In this document: one piece after another, positions 8,095-16,095 of the stretch
Layout: each line of letters opens with the position of its first letter
How positions within the stretch are numbered: position 1 is the stretch's first letter
Assembly (NCBI RefSeq): GCF_020524285.1
Contig: NZ_JAIVKX010000016.1
Span: 124,001-188,000, forward strand
DNA: 64,000 bases
Origin: Alloyangia pacifica
GTDB lineage: Bacteria > Pseudomonadota > Alphaproteobacteria > Rhodobacterales > Rhodobacteraceae
Direction: 5' to 3'
Program-made: the position numbers and the translations under genes
Notes under the pieces: generated by a model
What the model was told of the DNA's origin: nothing
The model's database searches: none
The model's input: the letters and a program-made list of their open reading frames with translations, nothing else

Positions 8095-8215
8095 TTGTCC
8101 GTCATGTCAGGAAGCTGCTAGACCGTGAACATGTCAGTGTTCTTTTCAGGGTTTGCAGATCCTGAAGGTCTTGAGCTTCCCCGTGTAAGGCTGCCGCCTT
8201 CGCGGGGTTTGCTTC
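8095..8215 (+). ncRNA. Candidate antisense RNA in the leader of the solo repC (speculative)
   Basis: Opposite the leader of the minus-strand repC-like gene there is a weak promoter-like pair (TTGTCC at 8095, TAGACC at 8119). It is followed by a small stem-loop with TTTT (8127-8146) and a larger stem (CCCCG..AAGGC/GCCTT..CGGGG, 8179-8207) followed by TTTGCTTCTT. The arrangement mirrors the ctRNA of the repABC operon. The promoter match is poor, so this is a proposal only. Confidence 0.3.
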
Positions 8216-8244
8216 TTAAAAGGGGCTGATCCTTTCGGGAGATG

Positions 8245-8994
8245 TCAGTAGTTCACCTGCTCGAACCCATAGGTTCCGCTATAGTCTCGCCAGTCGACAA
8301 ACACCGCACGGGCATGGATGGATGGACAATCCTCGCCCCAACTATCCAGTCCTTCGAACGCGGCGGGGAGGTCGTCGACACTGCTGTCTGACCAACCGAA
8401 CGCCCCGTGCTCCCCATAGGTCCCGATCTGAACGTTCTGAGTGCGCCGGCAATAGCTCTCTTCGCTGCCGATCTCTCGTTGTCTGGCTAAAGCGACATGA
8501 TAGACCCGGACCGAGCGAACAAAGTCAAACTCCGGGCCGCTGATGTCGACATCGGCAGCAAGGGATTGATTACCGTCCTGCGCCGCCAACGTGAGCGCGG
8601 TCATCGGGTCGGTGGACATGGCCCCGAGCGTCTGGCGCAGAACCGAGGGCAGAACCGCCGTGCCAGGTTCATGGACGTCTGGCGCACTTTGCGCTGCGAT
8701 TGGCACGAGACGGGGTAGGGGAGTTTCGTCGCGATCTCTGTCGTAGCTGGCGCCGAGCGGGCAGTTCCAGATTTGAAGGGGCGGCTCGATCGGCGATGGG
8801 GTGATGCGCTCAATGAAGGTCTCGCGAGCTTCGGCGCACTCCGCGGTGAACGGCCAACCGCCCGCAAGACAAATCAGGATCGCGCAATCAACCTGGTAGG
8901 CCTGGGCGGTGCGCGGGGCTCCCACTGCCAACTCGGAGGCCAGGATGGCCACACCGGCGATTTTCCGCGCATGCCGGATTCTCAACTTAGCCAC
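8245..8994 (-). CDS. TrbM-like conjugal transfer periplasmic protein
   Basis: Encodes 249 aa from GTG at 8994, chosen because GGAGG lies 9 bases upstream. The N-terminus is a signal peptide (basic start, then AGVAILASELAVGAP..AQA). The mature protein begins with a cysteine-bearing motif (CAILICLAGGWP, then AEC after six residues), which resembles the TrbM/KikA family of conjugation-associated periplasmic proteins. It continues into a long C-terminal region with two further cysteines (SYCRRT, EDCPS) that I do not recognise. It is much longer than classical TrbM. It stands immediately before the virB cluster, divergently oriented. A role in mating-pair formation or transfer is inferred from resemblance and position. 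Confidence 0.55.
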   Translation of the reverse strand: MAKLRIRHARKIAGVAILASELAVGAPRTAQAYQVDCAILICLAGGWPFTAECAEARETFIERITPSPIEPPLQIWNCPLGASYDRDRDETPLPRLVPIAAQSAPDVHEPGTAVLPSVLRQTLGAMSTDPMTALTLAAQDGNQSLAADVDISGPEFDFVRSVRVYHVALARQREIGSEESYCRRTQNVQIGTYGEHGAFGWSDSSVDDLPAAFEGLDSWGEDCPSIHARAVFVDWRDYSGTYGFEQVNY

Positions 8995-9281
8995 GTCAAC
9001 TGACCTCCATCTTCCGTAGGGTCCGGGCTCCCGCACGCTTCGTGTTGACGTTAGGGAGCCCGCTATGAAATTAAGGCGAACAAACACGGGATATGCAGCC
9101 TCAGGTTGCGCCTTGAACGGGTAAATTTCAGCAAACGCCGATTTTGTCAAATTCGCGTTTCAAGCTTTTTCGAAAATGGCATGAAAGGCGATTTTAAAAA
9201 TAGGCCTTTCTCGTTGTGACTGGGTGTGTTTCAACGTTACCCATCACCTGGCCAGAAAATCCCGACGACAGGTGTCCCCGA
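8995..9281. other. Divergent control region ahead of the virB operon
   Basis: 287 bases between the divergent TrbM-like gene and the small gene at 9282; it includes an AT-rich segment (about 9130-9210). The promoters of both transcripts are expected here. I cannot pick a convincing -35/-10 pair. Confidence 0.4.
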
Positions 9282-9566
9282 ATGAAAAAACAACGCCCGA
9301 TTACAAGCGATGCAGTACAAGGCTTCCTTCAGGATGGTGGCAAAATTGAATACCGCCCGATCGAGGCTTCCAGAGGATGGCACTGGGAGCTTTGGGCGAT
9401 CCGCCCTGACGGGTCGGAAACCGTCGTCATCTCATCCAAGACCGGAGATGACCGCGTCTTCAAATCCGCGGACGCGCTGGTCAACTTCCATCTTCGGACG
9501 TTCCCCGGCTCCGAAGGTGTCTGGGTTCCGATCCCGAAAGGCGCCGAAAGCCAAGACGCCAAATGA
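9282..9566 (+). CDS. Small protein heading the virB operon (paralogue of 1080-1379)
   Basis: Encodes 94 aa with a basic N-terminus (MKKQRPITSDAV), no signal peptide and no membrane segment. It aligns by eye with the 99-aa protein at 1080-1379 over most of its length (AVxxFLxxGG, Tyr-Arg-Pro, Trp-Ala-Ile-x-Pro-Asp-Gly, FKSADALVNFH, closing IPK). Its stop overlaps an ATG (ATGA, 9563-9566) that is the natural virB1 start, so it appears translationally coupled to the transfer genes. Expression with the T4SS suggests a regulatory or accessory job, but the function is unknown. No obvious ribosome binding site precedes the ATG. Confidence 0.65.
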   Translation: MKKQRPITSDAVQGFLQDGGKIEYRPIEASRGWHWELWAIRPDGSETVVISSKTGDDRVFKSADALVNFHLRTFPGSEGVWVPIPKGAESQDAK

Positions 9567-10254
9567 CCGGCTGGGCGTATCCCGCGCCCAAATCCGCCTG
9601 CCTTATTCTGGCGCGCGCCTCTCTCTGACCCTCTCAGCACTCCTTGCGGGCTGGCCCGGGATCGCCGACGCGGAGCCGATGAATGCCGCTGCGTTCCGCG
9701 CCCTGGCTGAGAACTGCGCGCCAGGCGTTTCGCCGAGCGTGATGGAAAAGCTCGTCTCTGCCGAGAGCGGCTTTGAGCCCTACGCAATCGGCGTGAATGG
9801 CCAAAGACAGCGATCTTACACGGCGCGAAGCGCCGAGGAGGCTGCGCAATTTGCGCAGCGGCTGATCTCCGAGGGCGCCTCCATCGACATGGGGCTCGGA
9901 CAGATCAACAGCGCCAATCTCGAGTGGCTTGGTCTGACGCCCGACACTGTCTTTGACGCCTGTCGTAACCTCGGCGCGGCGCAGACTGTGCTGCGCGATG
10001 GCTACGTCCGCGCGCGTGAGCGCGGCGCGGAGAAGGGCACAGCCCTGCGGCAGGCCCTGTCATCTTACAACACCGGATCGCCGACGCGCGGATTTGCGAA
10101 TGGCTATGTAGACCGCGTCCTCGGGGGAGGGCAGGGGGCCGTCCCCGTAGCTGCCACGGCACGTCCGGCGGCGCCCCGCGGGCAGGCCGATCCGCCGGAG
10201 GGCCGGGATGTGTTCGCCACATCAAACGGCTCCGGAGCCCACGTCTTCCAGTAG
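9563..10254 (+). CDS. virB1: VirB1 lytic transglycosylase, apparent dinucleotide frameshift near the start
   Basis: SLT-type peptidoglycan hydrolase that opens the wall for the secretion channel. The catalytic glutamate sits in KLVSAESGFEPYAIG, and the GLGQINSANL and SYNTGSP motifs are present. The ATG at 9563 overlaps the upstream stop (ATGA) and begins a good signal peptide, but that frame stops after 21 codons (TGA 9626-9628). The enzyme domain lies in another frame that has no good start: CTG 9571 or GTG 9517, neither with a ribosome binding site. Removing one dinucleotide unit from the (GC)4(CT)4 tract at 9611-9626 joins the two parts into one normal signal peptide (..LILARASLTLSALLAG). 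So this is a frameshifted, phase-variable or misread gene. The domain itself looks intact. Confidence 0.8.
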
Positions 10255-10266
10255 AAGGATTTCACC

Positions 10267-10554
10267 TTGAAACGTTTCCTGCAACGTCACCGGTCCGCCG
10301 GTGCGCCGATCTCGCTCGCCCTGATCCTGGCCCTTGTCGCGCAGCCCGCATCGGCCGCCGGGTTCACGGATTTCCTGAACAATATTCTCGACGAGTTCGA
10401 GAGCGCCAAGCAGCCGATCGCGCTCATCGCAATCATGTTTATCGGCGCGGGCTGGCTTTTCAACTTCGTGGACCTGCGCCGCGCGGCCTGGGCCGTGGGC
10501 GGGGTCGTGATGATCTTCGCTGCCTCCGAAGTGCTGACGATGATCACCGCATAA
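10267..10554 (+). CDS. virB2: VirB2 major pilin
   Basis: Encodes 95 aa from TTG at 10267, with GAAGG about 8 bases upstream. It has a long basic signal peptide (cleavage expected after QPASA, about residue 30), then a short helical segment and two hydrophobic helices (about 48-63 and 73-90) with a small loop containing basic residues. This is the layout of VirB2/TrbC pilin subunits that build the T-pilus and line the T4SS channel. It lies 12 bases after virB1 and 19 before virB3, in the normal VirB order. Confidence 0.88.
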   Translation: MKRFLQRHRSAGAPISLALILALVAQPASAAGFTDFLNNILDEFESAKQPIALIAIMFIGAGWLFNFVDLRRAAWAVGGVVMIFAASEVLTMITA

Positions 10555-10573
10555 GGCGGGGCAGGGGGCTTTG

Positions 10574-10903
10574 ATGACCAAGGAGAAGCTCAACGAGGAT
10601 ACGTTGTTCCTGGCGCTGACGCGTCCGGCAATGGTCTTCGGCATTCCAATCGAGGCTTTCGCGATCTCCTGCGGGCTTGGCGGCCTTGCGATGATCGTGG
10701 CGGACTCGATTGCCTATCTGTCCCTGGCACTCCCGCTTCACGCGCTCGCGCGGCTGGTCGTCGAGCGTGACACCAACGCCTTCCAGATCCTCTTCCGGTG
10801 GCTGGATACCAGTGCCCGCTGCCGAAACCGCAGCTTCTGGGGCGGATCGTCCTGCTCGCCACTGCGGTTGCGCCGGCGGTACCTGCTCGAGGAAATCGAT
10901 TGA
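10574..10903 (+). CDS. virB3: VirB3 inner-membrane T4SS component
   Basis: Encodes 109 aa (ATG 10574; a TTG directly before it is also possible). The N-terminus carries the conserved LFLALTRPAM segment, followed by paired hydrophobic segments (about 23-60), then the soluble tail with RDTNAF and RSFWGGSS as in rhodobacterial VirB3 proteins. VirB3 binds the VirB4 ATPase at the inner membrane. Its stop overlaps the virB4 start (TGATG), consistent with coupled synthesis of partner proteins. Confidence 0.88.
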   Translation: MTKEKLNEDTLFLALTRPAMVFGIPIEAFAISCGLGGLAMIVADSIAYLSLALPLHALARLVVERDTNAFQILFRWLDTSARCRNRSFWGGSSCSPLRLRRRYLLEEID

Positions 10904-13257
10904 TGGGCTTTGCGCGCAAGATCAAGACCGAGACCACCGCCGAGCGCTACCTGCCGTTTCTGCGTCATGCGGATGAGCATGCGATCATCACGCGCAATCG
11001 CGGTGCGTTTCAGATGATGAAGCTCGAGGGGGCGTCCTTTCGAACGGCGGACACGCACCACATCAATGTGCTGCATGACACCCTGAGCCATGCGCTGCGC
11101 AGCATCGCGGGCCTCGGGGTGATGGTCTATGTCCATGTGATCCGCAGCCGCGACGAGGGCGCTCCGGCGGGCTCGTTCACCTCCGATCTTGCCAGCTGGA
11201 TCGACGGCGCCTATCGCGCCCGGCTCGAGGCAAAGCGCCTTTACCGGAACGACATCTATCTCACGCTCTACCTGCAGCCGCGGAACCTTCCGAGCGAGCA
11301 CTTCGTCCGCGGGATGCAGCGGGCCCGCTCGCGCCAGATCGAGGTGGATCAGGCGCTATTGGACGAGCTCGATGACAAGGCGGCCCAGCTTGCGGGGAGC
11401 CTCAGCCGGTTCCGGCCGCGTCGGTTGTCGGTGGTTCGCAACAACCGCGATATTCTGATCTCCGAGCCTGCAAGCATCCTGAAGCAGGTGATTTCCGGAC
11501 GAAGTGCTGAAGTCCCGCTGGTTCAGGGTACGCTCGGCGGAGCGATTTATACCGATCGGGTGATCTTTGGCCGCGAGGCCTGTGAGATCCGCCATGCCGA
11601 TGCCAGCACCTACGGGGCCATGTTCGGGCTCAAGGAATATCCTGCCTGGACCCGGCCCGACATGCTGGATGGCCTGCTGACCGCGCCCTTCGAGTTCATC
11701 CTGACCCAGTCGTTCCGCTGCGCGGGCAAGATCGACGCCCTGCGCCAGATGTCGCTAAAGGAAGGACGGCTGCGCAATGCCAATGACCCGGCGCTGTCGC
11801 AGGCGGACGGGCTGCGGGCGGCACGCGACGAGCTGATGTCCGGGACCTTCGTCATGGGCGAGCACAATCTCTCGCTGCTCGTGCTGAGCGACGATCCGGT
11901 GGCGTTGAAAGCCCGCGCCGCGGATGCCGTGACCCTGTTGTCGGAAGCGGGCGCGGTTGTCGCGCGCGAGGACCTGGGCCTAGAGCCGCAGTTCTGGGCA
12001 CAGCTGCCGGGCAACCACGCCCACCGTGCCCGCACAGCGCTGGTGACCAGCCGCAACTTCACCGCGCTGGCCCCGCTGCACAACTACCCGACTGGACACC
12101 GCGCCGGAAACGAATGGGGCGCGGCTCTTGCGAAGCTCCAGTCGAGCGCGGGGACGCCGTTTTACTTCAATTTCCACGTCGGCGATCTTGGCCACACGTT
12201 CATCTGCGGTCCCTCCGGCACGGGCAAGACCGTTGTGCAGACCTTGCTGCTCTCGCAGCTCGAGAAGTTTGGCGTGAAGCGCGTACTTTTCGACAAGGAT
12301 CATGGTGCCGAAATTTTCGTGCGGGCCTCGGGCGGAACCTACCTCGATTTCCAGCCCGGTCGGCCTACGGGATGTGCACCGTTCATGGCGCTCGAGCTTG
12401 ATGCCGCCGGCCAGGCCTTCCTTGTGGACCTCGTAAAGTCCATGCTGGGCGCGGATTGCGGCAGTTTCTCGGCCAGCGATGTCCGCCGCATTGAGCAAGC
12501 CGTAGCGGGGCTGGCCAATCTTCCGCGCGCCGAGCGCAGCCTATCGGCGCTGCGTGAGCTGCTCGGGTTCGGCGGTGGGGCCGAGGACATTGGCGCGCGG
12601 CTCGACCGCTGGACGCGCGAGGGCCGGCTGGGCTGGGTCTTCGACAATGCTGCCGATGAGCTGTCGCTCGACGCCGATCTCGTTGGCTTCGACATCACCG
12701 CTTTTCTCGACGATCCGGAAATTCGCAACCCGATCATGATGTATCTCATGCGGCGGGTGGAGCAGCTGATCACCGGCCAGAGGATCGCGATCTTCATCGA
12801 CGAGTTCTGGAAAGCGCTGTCGGACCCGTATTTTTCCGATTTCGTGAAGAACAAGCTCAAGGTGATCCGCAAGCAGAACGGCATCATCGTCGCGGGCACG
12901 CAGTCGGCTTCCGATGTTATCGCAAGCCCGATCGCGCGCACCATCATCGAGCAATGCGCTAGCCAGATCTACTTTGGCACGGACCGCCCCAGCCGAAACG
13001 ACCTGGTGGACGAGTTCGGTCTTTCTGAACGTGAGTTTGAGATTGTGCAGAGCGAACTGCCCATGGGGCATTTCCTCATCAAGCAGGCCCAGAATTCTGT
13101 GGTCTGCGATCTCGACCTCTCCGGTCTTGATGATGTGCTGACCGTTCTGTCGGGGCGCACCGCGACCAACGCGCTCATGCATGAGCTGCTGCAGGAATAC
13201 CCCGCGCCCCGGGACTGGCTCCCGCGGCTCCTCGCGGCACGAAAGGACCTGGCATGA
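10903..13257 (+). CDS. virB4: VirB4 T4SS ATPase
   Basis: Encodes 784 aa, the usual length. ATG 10903 overlaps the virB3 stop; the upstream extension of the frame runs through virB3 and is not used. The N-terminal CagE/TrbE region is followed by the ATPase domain with Walker A GPSGTGKT (about 436-443) and Walker B IAIFIDEFW (about 628). VirB4 powers pilus assembly and substrate passage at the base of the channel, with VirB11 and VirD4. The last codons overlap the virB5 start (ATGA). Confidence 0.95.
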   Translation: MGFARKIKTETTAERYLPFLRHADEHAIITRNRGAFQMMKLEGASFRTADTHHINVLHDTLSHALRSIAGLGVMVYVHVIRSRDEGAPAGSFTSDLASWIDGAYRARLEAKRLYRNDIYLTLYLQPRNLPSEHFVRGMQRARSRQIEVDQALLDELDDKAAQLAGSLSRFRPRRLSVVRNNRDILISEPASILKQVISGRSAEVPLVQGTLGGAIYTDRVIFGREACEIRHADASTYGAMFGLKEYPAWTRPDMLDGLLTAPFEFILTQSFRCAGKIDALRQMSLKEGRLRNANDPALSQADGLRAARDELMSGTFVMGEHNLSLLVLSDDPVALKARAADAVTLLSEAGAVVAREDLGLEPQFWAQLPGNHAHRARTALVTSRNFTALAPLHNYPTGHRAGNEWGAALAKLQSSAGTPFYFNFHVGDLGHTFICGPSGTGKTVVQTLLLSQLEKFGVKRVLFDKDHGAEIFVRASGGTYLDFQPGRPTGCAPFMALELDAAGQAFLVDLVKSMLGADCGSFSASDVRRIEQAVAGLANLPRAERSLSALRELLGFGGGAEDIGARLDRWTREGRLGWVFDNAADELSLDADLVGFDITAFLDDPEIRNPIMMYLMRRVEQLITGQRIAIFIDEFWKALSDPYFSDFVKNKLKVIRKQNGIIVAGTQSASDVIASPIARTIIEQCASQIYFGTDRPSRNDLVDEFGLSEREFEIVQSELPMGHFLIKQAQNSVVCDLDLSGLDDVLTVLSGRTATNALMHELLQEYPAPRDWLPRLLAARKDLA

Positions 13258-13970
13258 AACGGCACGCACTTTGCGCCGCGACCCTGCTCGCCTTGCTCGC
13301 GCAGCCGATGCACGCGCAGGGCGTTCCGGTAATCGACACCACCGCGCTGGCCAATGCCAAGGCGGAATTTGCCCAGCAAATTGCGCAGATGGTGCGGGAG
13401 CTCGAGCAGGCGCAGGCCCTATACGCATCGATCAACGGCATGACCGACATGGACTCGGTGGTGAATGCGCTCAACTCGCCGGAGGTGCGAGAGCTGCTCG
13501 GACCCGAGGCCATGCAGATCGCCCGGGACTTCGATGTGACAATCGATGATCTCGGTGATCTTGCCAGCACTGCCCAGGACGCGGCGGATTTCGCCTCTCT
13601 GGGCGGCACAGACATCGACGCCGAGGATTTCTACCGCAGCGAGCTCGATCGGATCACCAATCGCTCGGTGCGAGACACCGCCATAGGCGAGCGGATCGTG
13701 ACCCTCTCGGACGACCGGCTCGAGGGGCTCGATCAGCTCCGCGACAAGATTGGCGACGTCTCGACGCAGCGGGAAATGGATGCGCTTTCCGCCAGGATCG
13801 CGGTGGAGCAAGCCATGCTGCAGAACGACACCAACCGCATTCAGGGCCTTGCCATGCTGCAGGACGCGCAAACCCGCGTCGAAGAGCAGCGCCAGGCGGA
13901 AATTGCTGAAGAGCGTCATGCCCGCGAGAGCGAAGCGTTTGAGCGGCTCTACGGCCCGGACGAATTCTAA
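13254..13970 (+). CDS. virB5: VirB5 minor pilin / adhesin
   Basis: Encodes 238 aa. A clear signal peptide (MKRHALCAATLLALLAQPMHAQ) is followed by an almost wholly helical, Glu/Gln/Ala-rich mature protein with coiled-coil character, particularly residues 150-235. This is the form of the VirB5/TraC subunits found at the pilus tip. It overlaps virB4 by four bases (ATGA) and is followed 14 bases later by the exclusion lipoprotein gene. The sequence of this family is poorly conserved, so the call relies on fold type, size and position. Confidence 0.82.
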   Translation: MKRHALCAATLLALLAQPMHAQGVPVIDTTALANAKAEFAQQIAQMVRELEQAQALYASINGMTDMDSVVNALNSPEVRELLGPEAMQIARDFDVTIDDLGDLASTAQDAADFASLGGTDIDAEDFYRSELDRITNRSVRDTAIGERIVTLSDDRLEGLDQLRDKIGDVSTQREMDALSARIAVEQAMLQNDTNRIQGLAMLQDAQTRVEEQRQAEIAEERHARESEAFERLYGPDEF

Positions 13971-13984
13971 GAAGGAGAACTGCC

Positions 13985-14245
13985 ATGAAACGTCCCATTC
14001 CAATGCTGGCGGCACTGGTCGCCGCTGCCTTCGTTGCTGGCTGTCAGGAAGATGAGAACCAGACGGTTGAGTATTTTTCCGAAAACCCTGACGCGCGTGC
14101 TGTGATGCTCGAGTCCTGCGAGGTAGCCGATCGAGCGATCGAGGACGCGAACTGCGTCAATGCCGAGCAAGCCGAGCTCGAAGGCCTGCATGCGAAAGAG
14201 AGCGAAGCTGCAGAACGCCTCTTTGGCGAGCCATCGTTCGATTGA
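13985..14245 (+). CDS. EexN-family entry-exclusion lipoprotein
   Basis: Encodes 86 aa, with GAAGGAG upstream of the ATG. The lipoprotein signal ends in VAGC (Cys about 20). The mature part matches the EexN pattern: TVEYFSENPDARAVMLESC, then an acidic stretch, then NCVNAEQAE. EexN proteins sit between virB5 and virB6 in several P-type T4SS loci and prevent redundant transfer into cells that already hold the plasmid. Position and motif agree here. Exclusion activity is inferred. Confidence 0.8.
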   Translation: MKRPIPMLAALVAAAFVAGCQEDENQTVEYFSENPDARAVMLESCEVADRAIEDANCVNAEQAELEGLHAKESEAAERLFGEPSFD

Positions 14246-14276
14246 TCACGCGACGCCATAGAAGAGACGGGTCGAC

Positions 14277-15164
14277 ATGCTGCAAGCGCTCTACGACAAC
14301 TTCACAAATAGTCTGAGCGAGAAGATGAGCGCGATCAGCGGGACGATGTCGGCCGAGCTGACAGCACCGCTGACCGCCGCAATGACGATCTATCTCATCC
14401 TCTACGGCTGGGCGATGATCCGGGGCTCTGTTCAAGAACCGTTGCTGGACTTCACACTGCGGGGCGTCAAGCTCGCAATTATCTGGACGCTCGTCTCCAG
14501 TGCTGGCGAGTACACCGCTTGGGTCGGCGACACCATTCAGCAAGGCATCCCAGACTTCGTAGAGGTTCTCGTCGGTGGCCCGGCGAACCTCCCGTCTGAC
14601 CCAGTCATGACCATGTCCTCGAAGATCGGCGAAGAGGTACGAAAGCAGTTTGGTTCGGGCATTGCCGGGATGCTCTATGGCTACGGACTCTCGCTGTTCG
14701 TGCTCGCGTCCACGGTGCCGTTTGCGGCGTTGGCCTTTGTTGTAAGCCTTATCGTTCATTTTGGCTTGGCAATGCTCGCCGCCGTTGGCCCGCTGTTTGT
14801 CGCGTTTGCGCTTTTCGAGGTCACTCGCGGCTGGTTTTTTGCCTGGTTGGGACAGACAGTGAACTTCGCGCTCTTGAAGCTCCTGGTCATCGTGCTCACT
14901 CAGGCGATCACCGCCTTCATTGCGGACGTTTATACCGCCTTCAATCCAACCGACGGCGCCGCCGCGGTCTCGGCTTTCGCCGTCGCGATGGCCTGCGGGA
15001 CGATCTTCTTCTTCCTGCTGCCGTCCATTGCTTCGGCGCTGAGTGCCGGCACGTCGGCGTCGACCGGCGCGGCGCAGCGCATGGTCGAGCGCAAGCTCTT
15101 CGGCACGTCCCCACGTGCCCATGGCCCCGGCAGTTCGAGTGGCTCGGCAACGCGTACAGATTGA
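14277..15164 (+). CDS. virB6: VirB6 polytopic channel protein
   Basis: Encodes 295 aa. It begins with an amphipathic helix, then about five to six membrane segments (about 35-47, 62-75, 130-160, 160-185, 190-215, 225-250) separated by a periplasmic loop, and ends in a Ser/Gly-rich cytoplasmic tail. This is the TrbL/VirB6 arrangement; VirB6 forms part of the inner-membrane channel that receives DNA from VirB11/VirD4. It is in the expected place between virB5/eexN and virB8. Confidence 0.9.
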   Translation: MLQALYDNFTNSLSEKMSAISGTMSAELTAPLTAAMTIYLILYGWAMIRGSVQEPLLDFTLRGVKLAIIWTLVSSAGEYTAWVGDTIQQGIPDFVEVLVGGPANLPSDPVMTMSSKIGEEVRKQFGSGIAGMLYGYGLSLFVLASTVPFAALAFVVSLIVHFGLAMLAAVGPLFVAFALFEVTRGWFFAWLGQTVNFALLKLLVIVLTQAITAFIADVYTAFNPTDGAAAVSAFAVAMACGTIFFFLLPSIASALSAGTSASTGAAQRMVERKLFGTSPRAHGPGSSSGSATRTD

Positions 15165-15211
15165 GGCCGACAAATCGGCCTCTCCAACCCGCAAACCTCC
15201 AAGGTAACGAG

Positions 15212-15412
15212 ATGAAATTTTCTGTCCTGCTCATGGCTGTGCTCGGCCTGACGGCCTGCGCGACAACCACACCGCTGCCGGATGTCGCTGGCACTCAGGT
15301 GCGCCCGCTGAACCCGACCAAATGGAACTACCAGGACGCGGTGCTGCAAAAGCAGAAGGAAATCGGCGTGTCGCCCCGGATCGCAGATACTCGGGGAGGT
15401 GCGGAGACATGA
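15212..15412 (+). CDS. Small VirB7-like lipoprotein
   Basis: Encodes 66 aa from ATG 15212 with AAGG upstream; the open frame extends earlier but the lipoprotein signal begins here (MKFSVLLMAVLGLTACAT, lipobox LTAC, Cys 16). The short mature part (about 50 aa) contains PLNPTKWNYQDAVLQKQ and no second cysteine. In VirB systems a small lipoprotein directly before virB8 is the VirB7 that stabilises VirB9 in the outer-membrane core. The position supports this, although VirB7 proteins share little sequence. The stop overlaps the virB8 start (ATGA). Confidence 0.75.
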   Translation: MKFSVLLMAVLGLTACATTTPLPDVAGTQVRPLNPTKWNYQDAVLQKQKEIGVSPRIADTRGGAET

Positions 15413-16095
15413 AACCCGCAGAGGACAAGGAATTTGCCGCCTATCTGAAAGAGGCGCGCAGCTTTGACTATGATCTGCGCCTGGCCGCCGAGCGCTCCAA
15501 GCGCACCGCCTGGATCATTGCCGGGGTCGCGAGCCTTCTCGCTGTGACCAGCGTTGCGGCGGTGGGGGTCATGGCACCGCTCAAGGAGGTCGTGCCCTTC
15601 GTGATCCGCGTCGATACCGCGAGCGGTGTTCCGGAGGTCATGACCAGCCTCGGTGATGGCGCCACGAGTTACGAGGAAACCGTCACCCGCTACTTCCTGG
15701 CGCGCTATGTCCGGGAACGCGAGGGCTACAGCTTTGCCGAACGCGAGGCGATCTACCGGGAGGTGACGCTGCTCTCGGCCCCCGAGGAGCAGGCACGCTT
15801 CTCGGATGCCTTCAACGGCTCGAACCCCAACAGCCCGCAATACATCTATGGCACCGACACTCGTGCAGAGATCAAGATAAGATCGATCTCCTTCCTGGGC
15901 GACGAACTCGCGCAGGTCCGTTTCTACAAGACCGCGATCAATGAGCGCGAGAACCTCCGGACCCAAACGCTCTGGGTTGCAACGATCGAGTTTGGCTTCG
16001 ACGGCAAAGCCGAGATCAGTGCCGGGGATCGGACCATCAACCCTCTCGGGTTTCTCGTCGAAAGCTATCGGGCCGACCCGGAGGTGCCGCAATGA
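15409..16095 (+). CDS. virB8: VirB8 inner-membrane assembly factor
   Basis: Encodes 228 aa from ATG 15409 with GGGAGG upstream, overlapping the lipoprotein gene. A short cytoplasmic N-terminus is followed by one membrane helix (about 38-58) and a periplasmic NTF2-like domain that includes YFLARYVREREGYSF and a C-terminal INPLGFLVESYR, both typical of VirB8. VirB8 is a bitopic nucleation factor linking the inner-membrane complex to VirB9/VirB10. It overlaps virB9 by four bases. Confidence 0.93.
   Translation: MKPAEDKEFAAYLKEARSFDYDLRLAAERSKRTAWIIAGVASLLAVTSVAAVGVMAPLKEVVPFVIRVDTASGVPEVMTSLGDGATSYEETVTRYFLARYVREREGYSFAEREAIYREVTLLSAPEEQARFSDAFNGSNPNSPQYIYGTDTRAEIKIRSISFLGDELAQVRFYKTAINERENLRTQTLWVATIEFGFDGKAEISAGDRTINPLGFLVESYRADPEVPQ

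Noticed and set aside
10798..10902. Extended N-terminus of VirB4
   Set aside because: Would lie wholly inside virB3; the TGATG overlap start at 10903 gives the normal VirB4 N-terminus.
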